Shown here: positions 18,101 to 27,881 of the stretch, in pieces
Layout of the letters: the number at the start of each line of letters is the position of its first letter
How positions within the stretch are numbered: position 1 is the first letter of the stretch
From: Patescibacteria group bacterium
Lineage (GTDB): Bacteria > Patescibacteriota > Microgenomatia > UBA1406 > GWC2-37-13
Direction: 5' to 3'
Assembly: GCA_026004435.1 (NCBI GenBank)
Contig: BPJD01000002.1
Coordinates: forward strand, 62,001 to 126,000
DNA: 64,000 bases
Notes under the pieces: generated by a model
Told to the model about the DNA's origin: nothing
The model's database searches: none
The model's input: only the letters and a program-made list of their open reading frames with translations
Position numbers and translations under genes: made by a program

Positions 18101-19294
18101 ATGCTGTATGAGGTAGAGGGTATTCAGGATGATAAAAGAGTTAAAAAGCGTTTTGAAGCAGAAAATGAGACTGATCTTAATAGAATTCTGTTAGATTATA
18201 ACTTTGTGCCTTTAAAGATTAAGTCAATGACTAAAAAAGGATCTGTAATGGGGTTGTTTAATAAAATCAGTTTTGATGATATTGTTAACTTTACTAGACA
18301 GCTGGCAATGATGTTGAATGCTGGTTTGAGTTTAGTCGATTCTTTTAATATCTTAAAAAAACAGTCGTATAAAGAAAGTATGTTAAAGTTTTATGAGGAT
18401 GTAGATAAAGATATAAAATCAGGTTTAAGTTTGTCAACTGCGCTTGGAAAATACAAAGGAACATTCTCCAGTGTTTATATTTCTTTAGTAAAAGCTGGAG
18501 AAGCCTCCGGCAAGATGTCTGATATCTTATTAAGATTGGCTGAAAATTTAGAGGAAAGTCAGGAGTTTCGGGGAATGCTTAAATCTGCGTTAATCTATCC
18601 TGTTTTAGTTGTTGTAGTTATGATTGCTGTAATATTTATAATGATTACATTTGTTATTCCCAAACTGCTTGATATATACAAAAATTTTCAGATGGATCTG
18701 CCAATAACAACCCAGATTTTAATGGTGGTTTCTGATTTCAGCAGTAAGTATTGGTATTTTATTATCATCTTGGTTGGCTTGGCTGTTTATATGTTTAAAA
18801 GTTATATAAAAACAGAACAAGGCAAATTAGCTTATGACAGTTTTCTTTTACGTCTGCCTTATATGGGTGATGTAATAGCCAAAGGTATATTAGTAGAGAC
18901 TACTAGGACTTTAGCTATTTTAACTAGATCAGGTGTTTCTATTTTAGAGTCTCTTGATATTATTACTGAGACAACAGATAACCTTATTTATAAAAACGCT
19001 TTTAAAAGAATCTATGATCAGGTAAAAAAAGGTGTGTCCATAGGAGACGCAATGCAGATGGAAGAGATGTTTCCTCCGATGCTGGTTCAGATGGTAAAGG
19101 TAGGAGAGAATACAGGTCATTTAGACGATACCCTTGAAAGGGTTGCTAAATACTTTGAGATGGAGTCTAGAATAGCTATAAAAGCAATGACATCATTAAT
19201 TGAACCTGCTATTTTAATAGTTTTAGCTTTGGGAGTGGGATTCTTGGTTATTTCTGTTATTACGCCGATTTATAATCTGACTTCTGCCTTTTAG
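18101..19294 (+). CDS. pilC: Type IV pilus inner-membrane platform protein PilC
   Basis: 397 residues of the GspF/PilC family. Two homologous T2SSF domains are visible: FTRQLAMMLNAGLSLVDSFNILKK around residues 67-90 and ETTRTLAILTRSGVSILESLDI around 267-288. Three membrane helices are present (near 170, 220 and 375). PilC couples the motor ATPases to pilin insertion and extraction. Its start is 3 bases after the pilT stop. The N-terminal 60 residues form the usual small domain preceding the first T2SSF unit. Confidence 0.95.
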   Translation: MLYEVEGIQDDKRVKKRFEAENETDLNRILLDYNFVPLKIKSMTKKGSVMGLFNKISFDDIVNFTRQLAMMLNAGLSLVDSFNILKKQSYKESMLKFYEDVDKDIKSGLSLSTALGKYKGTFSSVYISLVKAGEASGKMSDILLRLAENLEESQEFRGMLKSALIYPVLVVVVMIAVIFIMITFVIPKLLDIYKNFQMDLPITTQILMVVSDFSSKYWYFIIILVGLAVYMFKSYIKTEQGKLAYDSFLLRLPYMGDVIAKGILVETTRTLAILTRSGVSILESLDIITETTDNLIYKNAFKRIYDQVKKGVSIGDAMQMEEMFPPMLVQMVKVGENTGHLDDTLERVAKYFEMESRIAIKAMTSLIEPAILIVLALGVGFLVISVITPIYNLTSAF

Positions 19295-19339
19295 TAATAT
19301 TTTAAGATTAGGCATAAAAAAAGTACTGTATTTTTTTAA

Positions 19340-19368
19340 TTGCAAAGATTGGTTTTTTTTCGTATTAT
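19340..19368 (+). promoter_or_regulatory. pilB promoter
   Basis: TTGCAA (19340-19345), exactly 17 bases, then TATTAT (19363-19368). The -10 box ends eight bases before the pilB ATG at 19377, suggesting a leaderless transcript. Confidence 0.65.
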
Positions 19369-19376
19369 AAATTAAT

Positions 19377-21095
19377 ATGTATTCATTAAATCAGAATGAT
19401 TTAATAAATAATCTTCTGCAGGAAGGTCTCGATGCCAGATTGTTGGAAAATGCCAGACTAGAGTCTTTAAAGAAAGATATTGATCTTGATGAGTATTTGT
19501 TGTCAAGTTCAGATTTTGATAAGCAAAAGGTTTTGCAGGCAATAGCCAAAACAATGGGCACTACTTATGTAGATGTTGATGAGATGGCAAGCGATCCGCA
19601 AGCCATAGCCTTTGTTCCTGAGATTATTGCCAGAAAGTATGAGTTGTTGCCTGTTAAGTATAATCAGTCTAATGATGAGATTGTTATTGCTGTAACTGAT
19701 CCTTTAAATTTATCCTTAAAAGACTTTTTGGAGAAAAAAACCGGAAAAAGAATTAAGTTTGTTTTAGCTGATAAGGAAAAGATAAACTCTAAAATAGATA
19801 TGTCATACAGCCAGAGAATTTCTCCGGAAGTCTTGGCTGCTCTAAAAGAAGTTGAGGGTGAGTCTGTAGATGTAAATGTACAAAAAAAGGTTGAGACAGT
19901 CAATAGAGAAGCGCCTATAGCCCGTATTGTCAATATGATTTTAGAGTTTGCTGTAAAAAGTAGAGCGTCTGATGTGCATATTGAGCCATTGGAAGACAGA
20001 ACTCGCGTTCGTTATAGAATAGATGGTATTTTGACTGAGAAATTAGTTTTGCCTAGAAGTATTCATTCTGCTTTGGTTTCTCGTATCAAGATTCTTTCAG
20101 ATATGAAGATCGATGAGAAAAGAGTTCCTCAAGATGGCAGGTTTGCTTTTTCTTTAGGTTCTGAAGAAGTAGATTTGCGTGTGTCAACTTTGCCGTCAGT
20201 TCACGGTGAAAAAGTAGTTATGAGACTTTTGAAAAAAACAGGAGGTATACCAGATTTGCCTGCATTAGGTTGGAGAGGACCACAGTTAAAATTAGTTGAG
20301 GAAGCAATTAGAAAACCTTATGGCATAATTTTGGTTACAGGTCCTACAGGTTCAGGTAAGACAACAACATTGTATTCTGTGTTAAACAGGCTGAATAAAC
20401 CAACAGTTAATATTGTTACATTGGAAGATCCAGTTGAGTATCAGATTCCAGGCATTACACAAGTTCAGGTCAATCCTCAGGCTGGTTTAACATTCGCCAA
20501 TGGATTACGGGCATTTTTGCGACAAGATCCAGATATTATTTTGGTAGGAGAGATTAGAGACAAAGAAACAACGCTATTAGCTATACAAGCCGCTTTAACA
20601 GGCCATTTAGTTTTTTCAACTTTACACACCAATGATTCAGCAACAGCAATTCCTCGTTTGTTGGATTTAGGAGCTGAGCCTTTTCTAGTCGCGTCTGTGT
20701 TGGAAATATCGATTGCTCAAAGAATTGTTCGTAGAGTTTGCGAGGATTGTAAAGAAGAGTATGAGCCTAAACAAGAGATCATAGATAACATAAAAACAGT
20801 TTTAGGAGATCTGTTACCAAAAAAATATCAAGATGGAACTGAAAAAATAAAACTAACTAGAGGAAAAGGTTGTAAAGAGTGTGGGGATACTGGTTATAGA
20901 GGTAGAATTGGTATTTTTGAAGTTTTAAAGGTAACTCCTGAGGTTACGAATTTAATACTAAATCACTCTGCTTCTGAAGATATTATGAAGGTTGCTAAAT
21001 CCCAAGGAATGATGGAGATGATACAAGATGGTTACTTAAAGGCTCTTGACGGATTAACCACTATTGAGGAGGTTTTAAGAGTTTCAGAAGCTTAA
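19377..21095 (+). CDS. pilB: Type IV pilus extension ATPase PilB (GspE family)
   Basis: 572 residues. N-terminal MshEN-type domain (residues about 10-150), then the motor: RASDVHIEPLEDRTRVRYRIDG, Walker A GPTGSGKTTT near residue 322, Asp box LEDPVEYQIPGITQVQVN, Walker B DPDIILVGEIRD and His box TGHLVFSTLHTNDS. A zinc-binding tetracysteine unit (CEDC near residue 455 and CKEC near 501) is present, as in PilB/GspE extension motors. It drives pilin polymerisation opposite to PilT. No pilin genes lie in this window. Confidence 0.96.
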   Translation: MYSLNQNDLINNLLQEGLDARLLENARLESLKKDIDLDEYLLSSSDFDKQKVLQAIAKTMGTTYVDVDEMASDPQAIAFVPEIIARKYELLPVKYNQSNDEIVIAVTDPLNLSLKDFLEKKTGKRIKFVLADKEKINSKIDMSYSQRISPEVLAALKEVEGESVDVNVQKKVETVNREAPIARIVNMILEFAVKSRASDVHIEPLEDRTRVRYRIDGILTEKLVLPRSIHSALVSRIKILSDMKIDEKRVPQDGRFAFSLGSEEVDLRVSTLPSVHGEKVVMRLLKKTGGIPDLPALGWRGPQLKLVEEAIRKPYGIILVTGPTGSGKTTTLYSVLNRLNKPTVNIVTLEDPVEYQIPGITQVQVNPQAGLTFANGLRAFLRQDPDIILVGEIRDKETTLLAIQAALTGHLVFSTLHTNDSATAIPRLLDLGAEPFLVASVLEISIAQRIVRRVCEDCKEEYEPKQEIIDNIKTVLGDLLPKKYQDGTEKIKLTRGKGCKECGDTGYRGRIGIFEVLKVTPEVTNLILNHSASEDIMKVAKSQGMMEMIQDGYLKALDGLTTIEEVLRVSEA

Positions 21096-21098
21096 ATT

Positions 21099-21258
21099 GG
21101 AGATTTAATTATTAATTTTTAGTTCTTAATTCTTAGTTCTTAATCAAATTATAACTATTAATTCTTAATTACTAAACAGTTTAAAAATTAAAAATTAAAC
21201 ATTAGCAATTGAATATGAACTAGAAATTTAGAAATTAGAAATTAGAAACAAATCATTT
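21099..21258. repeat. Low-complexity AT repeat tract
   Basis: About 160 bp made of irregular repeats of TTCTTAAT/TTCTTAGT in the first half and AAATTAGAAATT/AAAATTAAA in the second half. The two halves are loosely complementary and could form a weak hairpin between the convergent pilB and giant surface protein genes. No gene is visible. Confidence 0.6.
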
Positions 21259-24200
21259 TTAATTGATAATTAACCAATTGAATTTAACTTCTTTATTATT
21301 CTTTTCAGTTATATAAACCTCAAAGTAGCCTTCTTCTTGTTTTGATACTGTCAGTTGTCCTTTAAGCTCTGCTGAGTTAGGAGTTAGGTAAATCAATGAA
21401 TTGCTGTTAGCTTTATTAGAGTAGATTCTTACTGTTTGGCTGTTTTCAGGTATTATGCCAATACCAGCTGTTTGGTTTTCTGTAAGTATCTGCGCTGATT
21501 CTGTTGATAAAGGATCTATAGTATCTGCCAAAATAAAGTTTGCAGAGTCACTGGCTGGGATATATTTTTCTAATCTAATCTCATTAAATTTGGCACTGCC
21601 TTGATTGTCAATGCTGGCTACTTCTTGATCTTGGCTATTTTTAATACTTAATTTATTCTCATTTCCATTTAGCTTAATTGTTAAGTTTTGGTCTGGTTTT
21701 GACTCCAAAGATTCAGTTTTGATGCCTTTGGCTATTATAACACCTGTTGTTGTAATATCACCGTTTTTGCTTATTGCTACTTGATTGTCAAAAAAGACAA
21801 TTCTTTTTTCAGCTGTTAGGTTAAGTTCTTCGTTTATCGTCATTATTTTGTTTTGTTCAATGTAGATGTTATTTACAGCCAAAGAGTTTAAAGCTATAAG
21901 GTTGGTGGTAGTTATAGTGTTTTTGGCATTTAGATAATTTGTGTTTATGAAATCAGCTTTTAGCTCTGGATTTAATTTTTGGTAATACCCAACATCAGGT
22001 AGGCTAGAGTTGTTGACATCAGCTAGTAGTTGTTGAATCTCATTTATTCTTTCATAGAGTGGTTTGTCGTCTTCGTTAGTGCTTTGGTTATTGTTGTCAT
22101 TGCTTATGATCTGGTTTAATCTTTGTTCTATCTGATTGATCTGTGTTTGAATGTTTTCTGCTTCGATTTTTTTAGCTTTTAAAGTGTCTGTTTGCACTTC
22201 TTTGGCAGTTATCGTTCCGCTAAAACTTGCGTTGCCATTGCCATCTATTACGACTGTGTTTTTACCATCAAAGTTGTTTAATATCAGTTGGGATAATTTG
22301 CCTTTGTTAGTATCTGATTTTAATTTCAGATCACCAGTTATCGTTGTCTTTTTCTCGTCTGTATTAAACTCTGCCACCGTTTGATTATTTGTGTCTGTTA
22401 TTTGTATTTTGGAGTTTTCTGTTGTTGTTCTTATTTTAGAGTCTTTATTAGTTAGATTAAGTTGACCAGTCTCTACTACTGGTGATATAAAATTATCAGA
22501 GGTGTTTATAACTCTTTGGTTGGCCAAGTAATTACTTATTCTTTCATCTATGTAATCTGATAATTTCTTGCCAGCTATAGTTAAGTTGTCTGTAGTTAAA
22601 TGAAGATTTTCAGCTACAATAGATTTTGTCAGCAGGGCATTGTTTACGATCAAATTTTCTGTTTCTATAAGTCCAGCTTTTATATTGGCAGTAATTACTT
22701 TAGCAAATCCACTGATTCTTGTGATTGTGTCTCCTGTTATTGTTTTCAGATTATATAGCTTGGATTTTAAGTTAGAGACTTGGTTTTGATAATTTAAACT
22801 GGAGTTGTAAGTATATTGATCAACAGGTTTTTCAAGTATAACATCACCTTCTGAGTTTAGACTCAATGTTCTGTTAGATTCTTTTATTTTAATTTGAAGT
22901 TCTTTGATAGCAGAAAGATTAACAACAGATAATCCCGAGTAATCTACAGCTAAGTAGCCATCGTTATCGTAGTTTATAAGTTCTGGGAAGACTTGTTGTA
23001 TCTGTTGTGCTGATATTCCAAAGTGTGTTCCTTCAGGTAGACCTTTGTTGGGGAATTGATCTTTTTTCCAGGTAAATTTAAAAGTTTCTAAGTTTTTAAT
23101 TTTATCCAAAACATTGTCTAAATCTTCAATTTTGTTTTTAAGGCGAATATCTGATGTTTGCCAGCCGCCAGTAGAGTAGGCAGTACCAACAACATATAGT
23201 TTGTAAGTCCCGGGATTCGTCGTCCCGATGCCGACGTTGCCAGTTTCTACTACAAATGGATAGGGATTTGATGACCCACCATTAAAAAAACCAGAGAAAC
23301 ATTGATAGCCTGAAGGGCAAGATTTAACATAGGAAACCACACCATATGCTCTATTGTTAGATCCTGATTGTTGACCCAAGGAACCACTTAAATACCAATC
23401 AGTTTCATCGCTTTTTATTAATATACCGTTAGTGCCTACCCTGTGTCCACTCACACTTGTTGTTCCAAGTTCTTTTGCGGTCCCTTGAATTGCATAGGAA
23501 ATTTTATCTGTAGCTGGTGGTGAAGGGTCATAAGCCATAATTGAGAAAGCATGAGTATTTGCGCTTCCACCCCAAGGAGGACTAATTGGAGAAACTACAG
23601 AATCTTCAACTACCAATTTAGCTCTTTGTGGATTTGTCGTCCCGATGCCGACGTTGCCAGTATCTAAAATTGTCACTCTTTCTGTAAATGTTCCAGATAC
23701 ACGTGTTCCAAAATTTAATTTCCATCCAGTATTATCACCCCAGACTATTTGAGCTGCGTTTTGAGATGTACCTGAGGCTCCTATATGTAGTTGATTGGCT
23801 TCTCCTGAAAGTCCTGTTGTTTGATATCCTCCAGCAATTGAAAGTTTGTGAGATGGTGCCGTCGTCCCGATGCCGACGTTGCCCGCTACTGTTAAACCTG
23901 CCCAGGGTGACTGTGTTCCGTAGTTGTATCCTACACTTAGCGCTCCTGTATATACTTGTGCACCAGAGCTACCGTAACCAAATCCTATTGCTGTTCCAGA
24001 ATCATATTCTCTAAGCCAAATATTATTAATCCTTATATCTCCTCCTTGAACATCCAACTTCGCCCCCGGATTCGTCGTCCCGATGCCGACATTGCCCATA
24101 AACCAATTGTTTCCTGTTCCTCCAAATGTTGCATGTCCATTACCTCCATTATTTATTTCTGTGCCTGTTCCTCTATTTGCCCAAGTTACAGTTGTAAAAG

Positions 24201-27200
24201 TTCCATCGTGATCTTCATCGTGTCCGGCAATGAGCTCCATAACTGTTATTTCTATTCCGTCGTTAAATCCAGCGCCATCATCAGTTAATTGCCATTCTAT
24301 CTGTAGACTTGTTGTGGTATTTGTTATTTCAAAAACTCTAACTTTTTTTGTGCCAGAAATTCTTTGAAGTGAATATGCCCATGTTGAATTATACTGAGCT
24401 TGAACTCCGAATGACCATAATTCGTCTAGATAATCATTTGCGTCGTCTCTTGCTTTAAAGTGAATTAGGAAAGAAGCATGAGATTCTCCTTCCATAAGAG
24501 CTTTTGAGTCTGTAAAACGTAAAACTAAAGGAGCTCCAGTAACATTAAATCCTGTTGGCCCATACTTATATCTTAGAATTTGTGTATTTGCTACTTCTAG
24601 AGCAGGTAAATAGGATCCATCAATATCCAGTTTTGCCGCTGGACTCGTCGTCCCGATGCCGACATTGCCTGTTGTTTGTGCAAGTATTGCTCCGCCAGAG
24701 ATTCTTAGAGAGTATCCGTTCATATCAGTACCTGCAGGATCTAATCCAAAGTTTTGGTCAGATTTGTCTAAGAATTTTTCTGCTATTACTGAATTGTTTA
24801 CAGTCAATGAATCTGTGGTTAAATTGGTTGAATATAAAGATCCATTAACATATAGTTTATAAGAACCCGGATTCGTCGTCCCGATGCCGACGTTGCCTGT
24901 CGCAAAATAACTATTTCCTCCTGAACCATCTAACCAAATATTGGTAATAATTGAAGGATAGGAGCCAAGCGTGACCGTCATTGGTCCTATTCCTATCGCT
25001 TTGTTTACTCTTAAATTGGCGTCATCCCCTGAAGTTTGTAAAAACATTGTTGGTACGGTATTTCCAGTTGCGGTATTGGTATGAATCCAGGCCGGGCCAT
25101 AGCCCGTTCCATCATCAGTATAATGAAGGTAAGTTTCAAATGGATAAGTTCCAGATTTAATAATTCCACCATAACCGGTCATACCTATTCCACCAATCCA
25201 GATGTTACCTGCTACTGATAATTTTTCACTAGGATTCGTCGTTCCGATGCCGACGTTGCCCGCTACTGTTAAACCTGCCCAGGGTGACTGTGTTCCGTAG
25301 TTGTATCCTACACTTAGCGCTCCTGTATATACTTGTGCACCAGAGCTACCGTAACCAAATCCTATTGCTGTTCCAGAATCATATTCTCTAAGCCAAATAT
25401 TATTAATCCTTATATCTCCTCCTTGAACATCCAACTTCGCCCCCGGATTCGTCGTCCCGATGCCGACGTTGCCTGTTGTTTGTGCAAGTATTGCTCCGCC
25501 AGAGATTCTTAGAGAGTATCCGTTCATATCAGTACCTGCAGGATCTAATCCAAAGTTTTGGTCAGATTTGTCTAAGAATTTTTCTGCTATTACTGAATTG
25601 TTTACAGTCAATGAATCTGTGGTTAAATTGGTTGAATATAAAGATCCATTAACATATAGTTTATAAGAACCCGGATTCGTCGTCCCGATGCCGACATTGC
25701 CGGTTTCTACCCAGATACCGCCTGCCGCTGGGAACGTAACTGTCTTTCCAGCAGTACTACTATAAAAATAGAGTCCATTAGAGCTATCTGCAGCCGACCA
25801 GCCTGTTCCAAATTGCCAATCCGCACCTACCCCATTCAAGTTAATCTCGGGATTGTTCGATGTAATAACCAAGGAGGAATCGCTCCGATTAAGTACGAGT
25901 TGATCGGTAATTCTAGCTGTCCCGCTCACATCCAATTTATACCCCGGTCCTGTCGTTCCGATACCAACATTGCCATTTCTATCTATTACGAATACTTGTT
26001 GAGTTGTTATAAGATTACTTGTTGTTATTTTAAACAGATCGTCGCTGTCTGAAACTCCAAGACTCCAGTCTTTGTTTTCTCCATTATCTCTAAAATGCAT
26101 ATAAGTGTCTGCGCCTGTTCCTCCTGCTACAGATAATTTAATTACTGCATCTGAGTCTGTTGTTCCTTGGTAAATATCTAGAAGTTGAGCTGGAGATGTA
26201 GTTCCAATGCCTACATTATTTGCAATATAGGCTCCATAATTATTATCTGCTCCTGACACTGTGTCTATATATAATCCCCAGTTGTTGGTAGCAGTCCCTG
26301 TTGAACCTGTAAAGCTTCCTGTTGAGGTAATATAAAGTCCATATTTATTAATGCCGTCTGTAGTTGTATTTGTGGTTGAGTTATTTATAATACCTGCATA
26401 ATTAGATGATGTAACAGCGCCTGAAGATAGAGTATGCAGTTTTCCAGTAGGGTTGGTTGTCCCAATGCCGACATTGCCTGTTGTTTGGGCTAGAATTGCT
26501 CCTGCCAATGTTCTTAGAGAGTAGCCTCCCATATCAGTACCTGCTGGGTCAAGACCAAATGTATTATTTGTATAGTCTAAAAATCTTTCTCCAATTATAT
26601 CTCCAGTAGAGGTTATGCTTCCTGTTGCCATACTGGTAGCATAGAGTGAGCCATTGACTTCTAATTTGTAATTAGGATTGGTTGTGCCAATACCTACATT
26701 GCCTAGGTTGTCAATAATCATTCTTGTTTCTGTATCTGTTGCTCCTTGCGTGCGGAATTTTATTGTACCGCTCTCTGTTGCCTGCAAAACAATATCTCCT
26801 GTGCCAGCTGAGGCAATAGTAACTATATTTGCGCTTGATATCTCAAAGTTAGCACTTTCATAGGTTGATCTGATAGCAGGGTTAGCTAAAGCCAGCATCA
26901 TATCTCCAGCTGAGTTAATGTATGGAATAAAAGGCACAGCAATAGAGCCATCGTCTGGAGGCAGGCCTTGAAGAGTTTCTGCATTAATTGCATAACCAAC
27001 ATTAGCTATTGGCTGTCTTGGCGTCATCTCAGGATCTGATCCAACCGTGACTCCTAAATAAACCTCTGTATTTTCTGTAAAGACAGAGTTGTCAATTTCA
27101 GACATTCCGCAGTCAGAGCCAATAATAACATTTATTACTCCGTCTTGGTCAGGTACAACTCCATTAGCTCCAGTACAAGAACCTGTGTATAAAACATTTC

Positions 27201-27693
27201 CTCCAGTTGAACTATCGTAAAGTTTAAAGACAATATCTGTAGCAGTGGTTATTGGGTTGCCTAAAGAGTCAGTTAGTCTACCCTGAAAAGAAATTGTTCT
27301 GCCAGCTCTCTTAAGGTCTGTAGGATAAGCTAATGTTGGCTGGTTGTTGTTTGATAATTTGTTATAAACTCCATAAGCAATTATACTACCTGCTATTATT
27401 AAGAATAACCCACCAAGATATAAGGCAAAAGCTTTGTTTGCAAATACTGTTTTGTACCTTGTTCTTAAATCAATTAAAAATCTTTGAAAAGAAATATATT
27501 TTAACTCATATACTGTTTTGCTTATTGTCTGTCTTAATTTCTTATACTCAGAATCAGAAATGTTTTTTTGGTCAAGTAAAAACTCTAGATAATAATTTAA
27601 TGAGGTTAATTTCTTAATCTTTTCTTTTTTTGACAGCTTAAAATTGTTCAAGCCGTTAATGTATCTAAGAAATAAGTTTTCATAGTTTCTCAT
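21259..27693 (-). CDS. Giant modular surface protein with GNVGIGTT repeats and S74 chaperone domain
   Basis: 2144 residues. Residues 1-87 are cytoplasmic and basic; one membrane helix spans about 88-110. A domain starting ISFQGRLTDSLGNPIT and ending TPRQPIANVGYAINAETL (about 130-245) follows. From about 330 to 1490 there are 13 modules, each beginning with a GNVGIGTTNP-type turn. About 1505-1605 is a Peptidase_S74 intramolecular chaperone domain (SDIRLKNKIEDLDNVLDKI, HFGISAQQIQQVFPEL). In phage tail spikes this domain trimerises the fibre and then cuts itself off. About 540 more residues of beta-repeat and coiled-coil sequence follow. The protein is probably a trimeric, membrane-anchored adhesin or fibre. 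The gene ends a three-gene operon. Large internal duplications are listed separately. Confidence 0.85.
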   Translation of the reverse strand: MRNYENLFLRYINGLNNFKLSKKEKIKKLTSLNYYLEFLLDQKNISDSEYKKLRQTISKTVYELKYISFQRFLIDLRTRYKTVFANKAFALYLGGLFLIIAGSIIAYGVYNKLSNNNQPTLAYPTDLKRAGRTISFQGRLTDSLGNPITTATDIVFKLYDSSTGGNVLYTGSCTGANGVVPDQDGVINVIIGSDCGMSEIDNSVFTENTEVYLGVTVGSDPEMTPRQPIANVGYAINAETLQGLPPDDGSIAVPFIPYINSAGDMMLALANPAIRSTYESANFEISSANIVTIASAGTGDIVLQATESGTIKFRTQGATDTETRMIIDNLGNVGIGTTNPNYKLEVNGSLYATSMATGSITSTGDIIGERFLDYTNNTFGLDPAGTDMGGYSLRTLAGAILAQTTGNVGIGTTNPTGKLHTLSSGAVTSSNYAGIINNSTTNTTTDGINKYGLYITSTGSFTGSTGTATNNWGLYIDTVSGADNNYGAYIANNVGIGTTSPAQLLDIYQGTTDSDAVIKLSVAGGTGADTYMHFRDNGENKDWSLGVSDSDDLFKITTSNLITTQQVFVIDRNGNVGIGTTGPGYKLDVSGTARITDQLVLNRSDSSLVITSNNPEINLNGVGADWQFGTGWSAADSSNGLYFYSSTAGKTVTFPAAGGIWVETGNVGIGTTNPGSYKLYVNGSLYSTNLTTDSLTVNNSVIAEKFLDKSDQNFGLDPAGTDMNGYSLRISGGAILAQTTGNVGIGTTNPGAKLDVQGGDIRINNIWLREYDSGTAIGFGYGSSGAQVYTGALSVGYNYGTQSPWAGLTVAGNVGIGTTNPSEKLSVAGNIWIGGIGMTGYGGIIKSGTYPFETYLHYTDDGTGYGPAWIHTNTATGNTVPTMFLQTSGDDANLRVNKAIGIGPMTVTLGSYPSIITNIWLDGSGGNSYFATGNVGIGTTNPGSYKLYVNGSLYSTNLTTDSLTVNNSVIAEKFLDKSDQNFGLDPAGTDMNGYSLRISGGAILAQTTGNVGIGTTSPAAKLDIDGSYLPALEVANTQILRYKYGPTGFNVTGAPLVLRFTDSKALMEGESHASFLIHFKARDDANDYLDELWSFGVQAQYNSTWAYSLQRISGTKKVRVFEITNTTTSLQIEWQLTDDGAGFNDGIEITVMELIAGHDEDHDGTFTTVTWANRGTGTEINNGGNGHATFGGTGNNWFMGNVGIGTTNPGAKLDVQGGDIRINNIWLREYDSGTAIGFGYGSSGAQVYTGALSVGYNYGTQSPWAGLTVAGNVGIGTTAPSHKLSIAGGYQTTGLSGEANQLHIGASGTSQNAAQIVWGDNTGWKLNFGTRVSGTFTERVTILDTGNVGIGTTNPQRAKLVVEDSVVSPISPPWGGSANTHAFSIMAYDPSPPATDKISYAIQGTAKELGTTSVSGHRVGTNGILIKSDETDWYLSGSLGQQSGSNNRAYGVVSYVKSCPSGYQCFSGFFNGGSSNPYPFVVETGNVGIGTTNPGTYKLYVVGTAYSTGGWQTSDIRLKNKIEDLDNVLDKIKNLETFKFTWKKDQFPNKGLPEGTHFGISAQQIQQVFPELINYDNDGYLAVDYSGLSVVNLSAIKELQIKIKESNRTLSLNSEGDVILEKPVDQYTYNSSLNYQNQVSNLKSKLYNLKTITGDTITRISGFAKVITANIKAGLIETENLIVNNALLTKSIVAENLHLTTDNLTIAGKKLSDYIDERISNYLANQRVINTSDNFISPVVETGQLNLTNKDSKIRTTTENSKIQITDTNNQTVAEFNTDEKKTTITGDLKLKSDTNKGKLSQLILNNFDGKNTVVIDGNGNASFSGTITAKEVQTDTLKAKKIEAENIQTQINQIEQRLNQIISNDNNNQSTNEDDKPLYERINEIQQLLADVNNSSLPDVGYYQKLNPELKADFINTNYLNAKNTITTTNLIALNSLAVNNIYIEQNKIMTINEELNLTAEKRIVFFDNQVAISKNGDITTTGVIIAKGIKTESLESKPDQNLTIKLNGNENKLSIKNSQDQEVASIDNQGSAKFNEIRLEKYIPASDSANFILADTIDPLSTESAQILTENQTAGIGIIPENSQTVRIYSNKANSNSLIYLTPNSAELKGQLTVSKQEEGYFEVYITEKNNKEVKFNWLIIN
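23867..24090 (-). repeat. Duplicated module A, copy 1
   Basis: These 224 bp are identical by eye to 25244-25467. Both copies begin and end within GNVGIGTT-coding repeats, as expected if recombination exchanges whole modules. The encoded module contains DIRINNIWLREYDSGTAIGF. Confidence 0.85.
24665..24891 (-). repeat. Duplicated module B, copy 1
   Basis: 227 bp identical by eye to 25469-25695. The encoded module contains NSVIAEKFLDKSDQNFGLDP. A diverged relative lies at about 26466-26680. Confidence 0.85.
25244..25467 (-). repeat. Duplicated module A, copy 2
   Basis: Second copy of the 224-bp module at 23867-24090, offset 1377 bp. It directly adjoins copy 2 of module B, whereas the first copies of A and B are separated by about 570 bp. 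Confidence 0.85.
25469..25695 (-). repeat. Duplicated module B, copy 2
   Basis: Second copy of the 227-bp module at 24665-24891, offset 804 bp. Identity breaks off within the flanking GNVGIGTT repeat. Confidence 0.85.
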
Positions 27694-27877
27694 ATGGATT
27701 ACCTTCTACTGCTGGATTAAAATAATCATTTATAATCCTAAGAGAAAAAGTTATGTAATACTTTATTGCTTTATAATCAAAATTGATTTTTTTAGGCTTT
27801 GTTACAGTTAAACTTTCGTTTGGTCTGTCAAATAGATTGATTGATTTTTTTAATTGCAAACTACTAGTTTTTAACAT
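27680..27877 (-). CDS. Small ORF between recombinase-like and giant surface genes
   Basis: 65 residues (MLKTSSLQLKKSINLF...NPAVEGNPYEKL). No recognised domain, no membrane helix; it is basic in its first half. It overlaps the start of the giant gene by 14 bases and lies 4 bases after the upstream gene, so it is translationally coupled within the operon. Overlap and spacing support a real gene, although its function is unknown. Confidence 0.55.
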   Translation of the reverse strand: MLKTSSLQLKKSINLFDRPNESLTVTKPKKINFDYKAIKYYITFSLRIINDYFNPAVEGNPYEKL

Positions 27878-27881
27878 ATTG

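Larger units (their letters stand above)
23213..26705 (-). repeat. 13 copies of the GNVGIGTT-coding repeat
   Basis: A motif of about 28 bases (plus strand GTCGTCCCGATGCCGACRTT, R being A or G, then GCC) recurs inside the giant gene. Copies lie near 23220, 23640, 23862, 24075, 24648, 24877, 25240, 25453, 25681, 25955, 26205, 26460 and 26685. The first nine are almost identical and notably richer in GC than their surroundings, while the last four (nearest the gene's 5' end) have drifted. Spacing is irregular (about 210-570 bp), so this is a module-start repeat and not a simple tandem array. Confidence 0.85.

Noticed and set aside
23213-26705. CRISPR array
   Set aside because: The regular-looking 28-base repeats lie in frame inside one large gene, encode GNVGIGTT, and their spacing is irregular and far too long.
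21259-27693. Prophage tail fibre
   Set aside because: S74 domains occur in phage spikes, but no other phage structural, packaging or lysis genes are near, and the protein has a membrane helix near its N-terminus.
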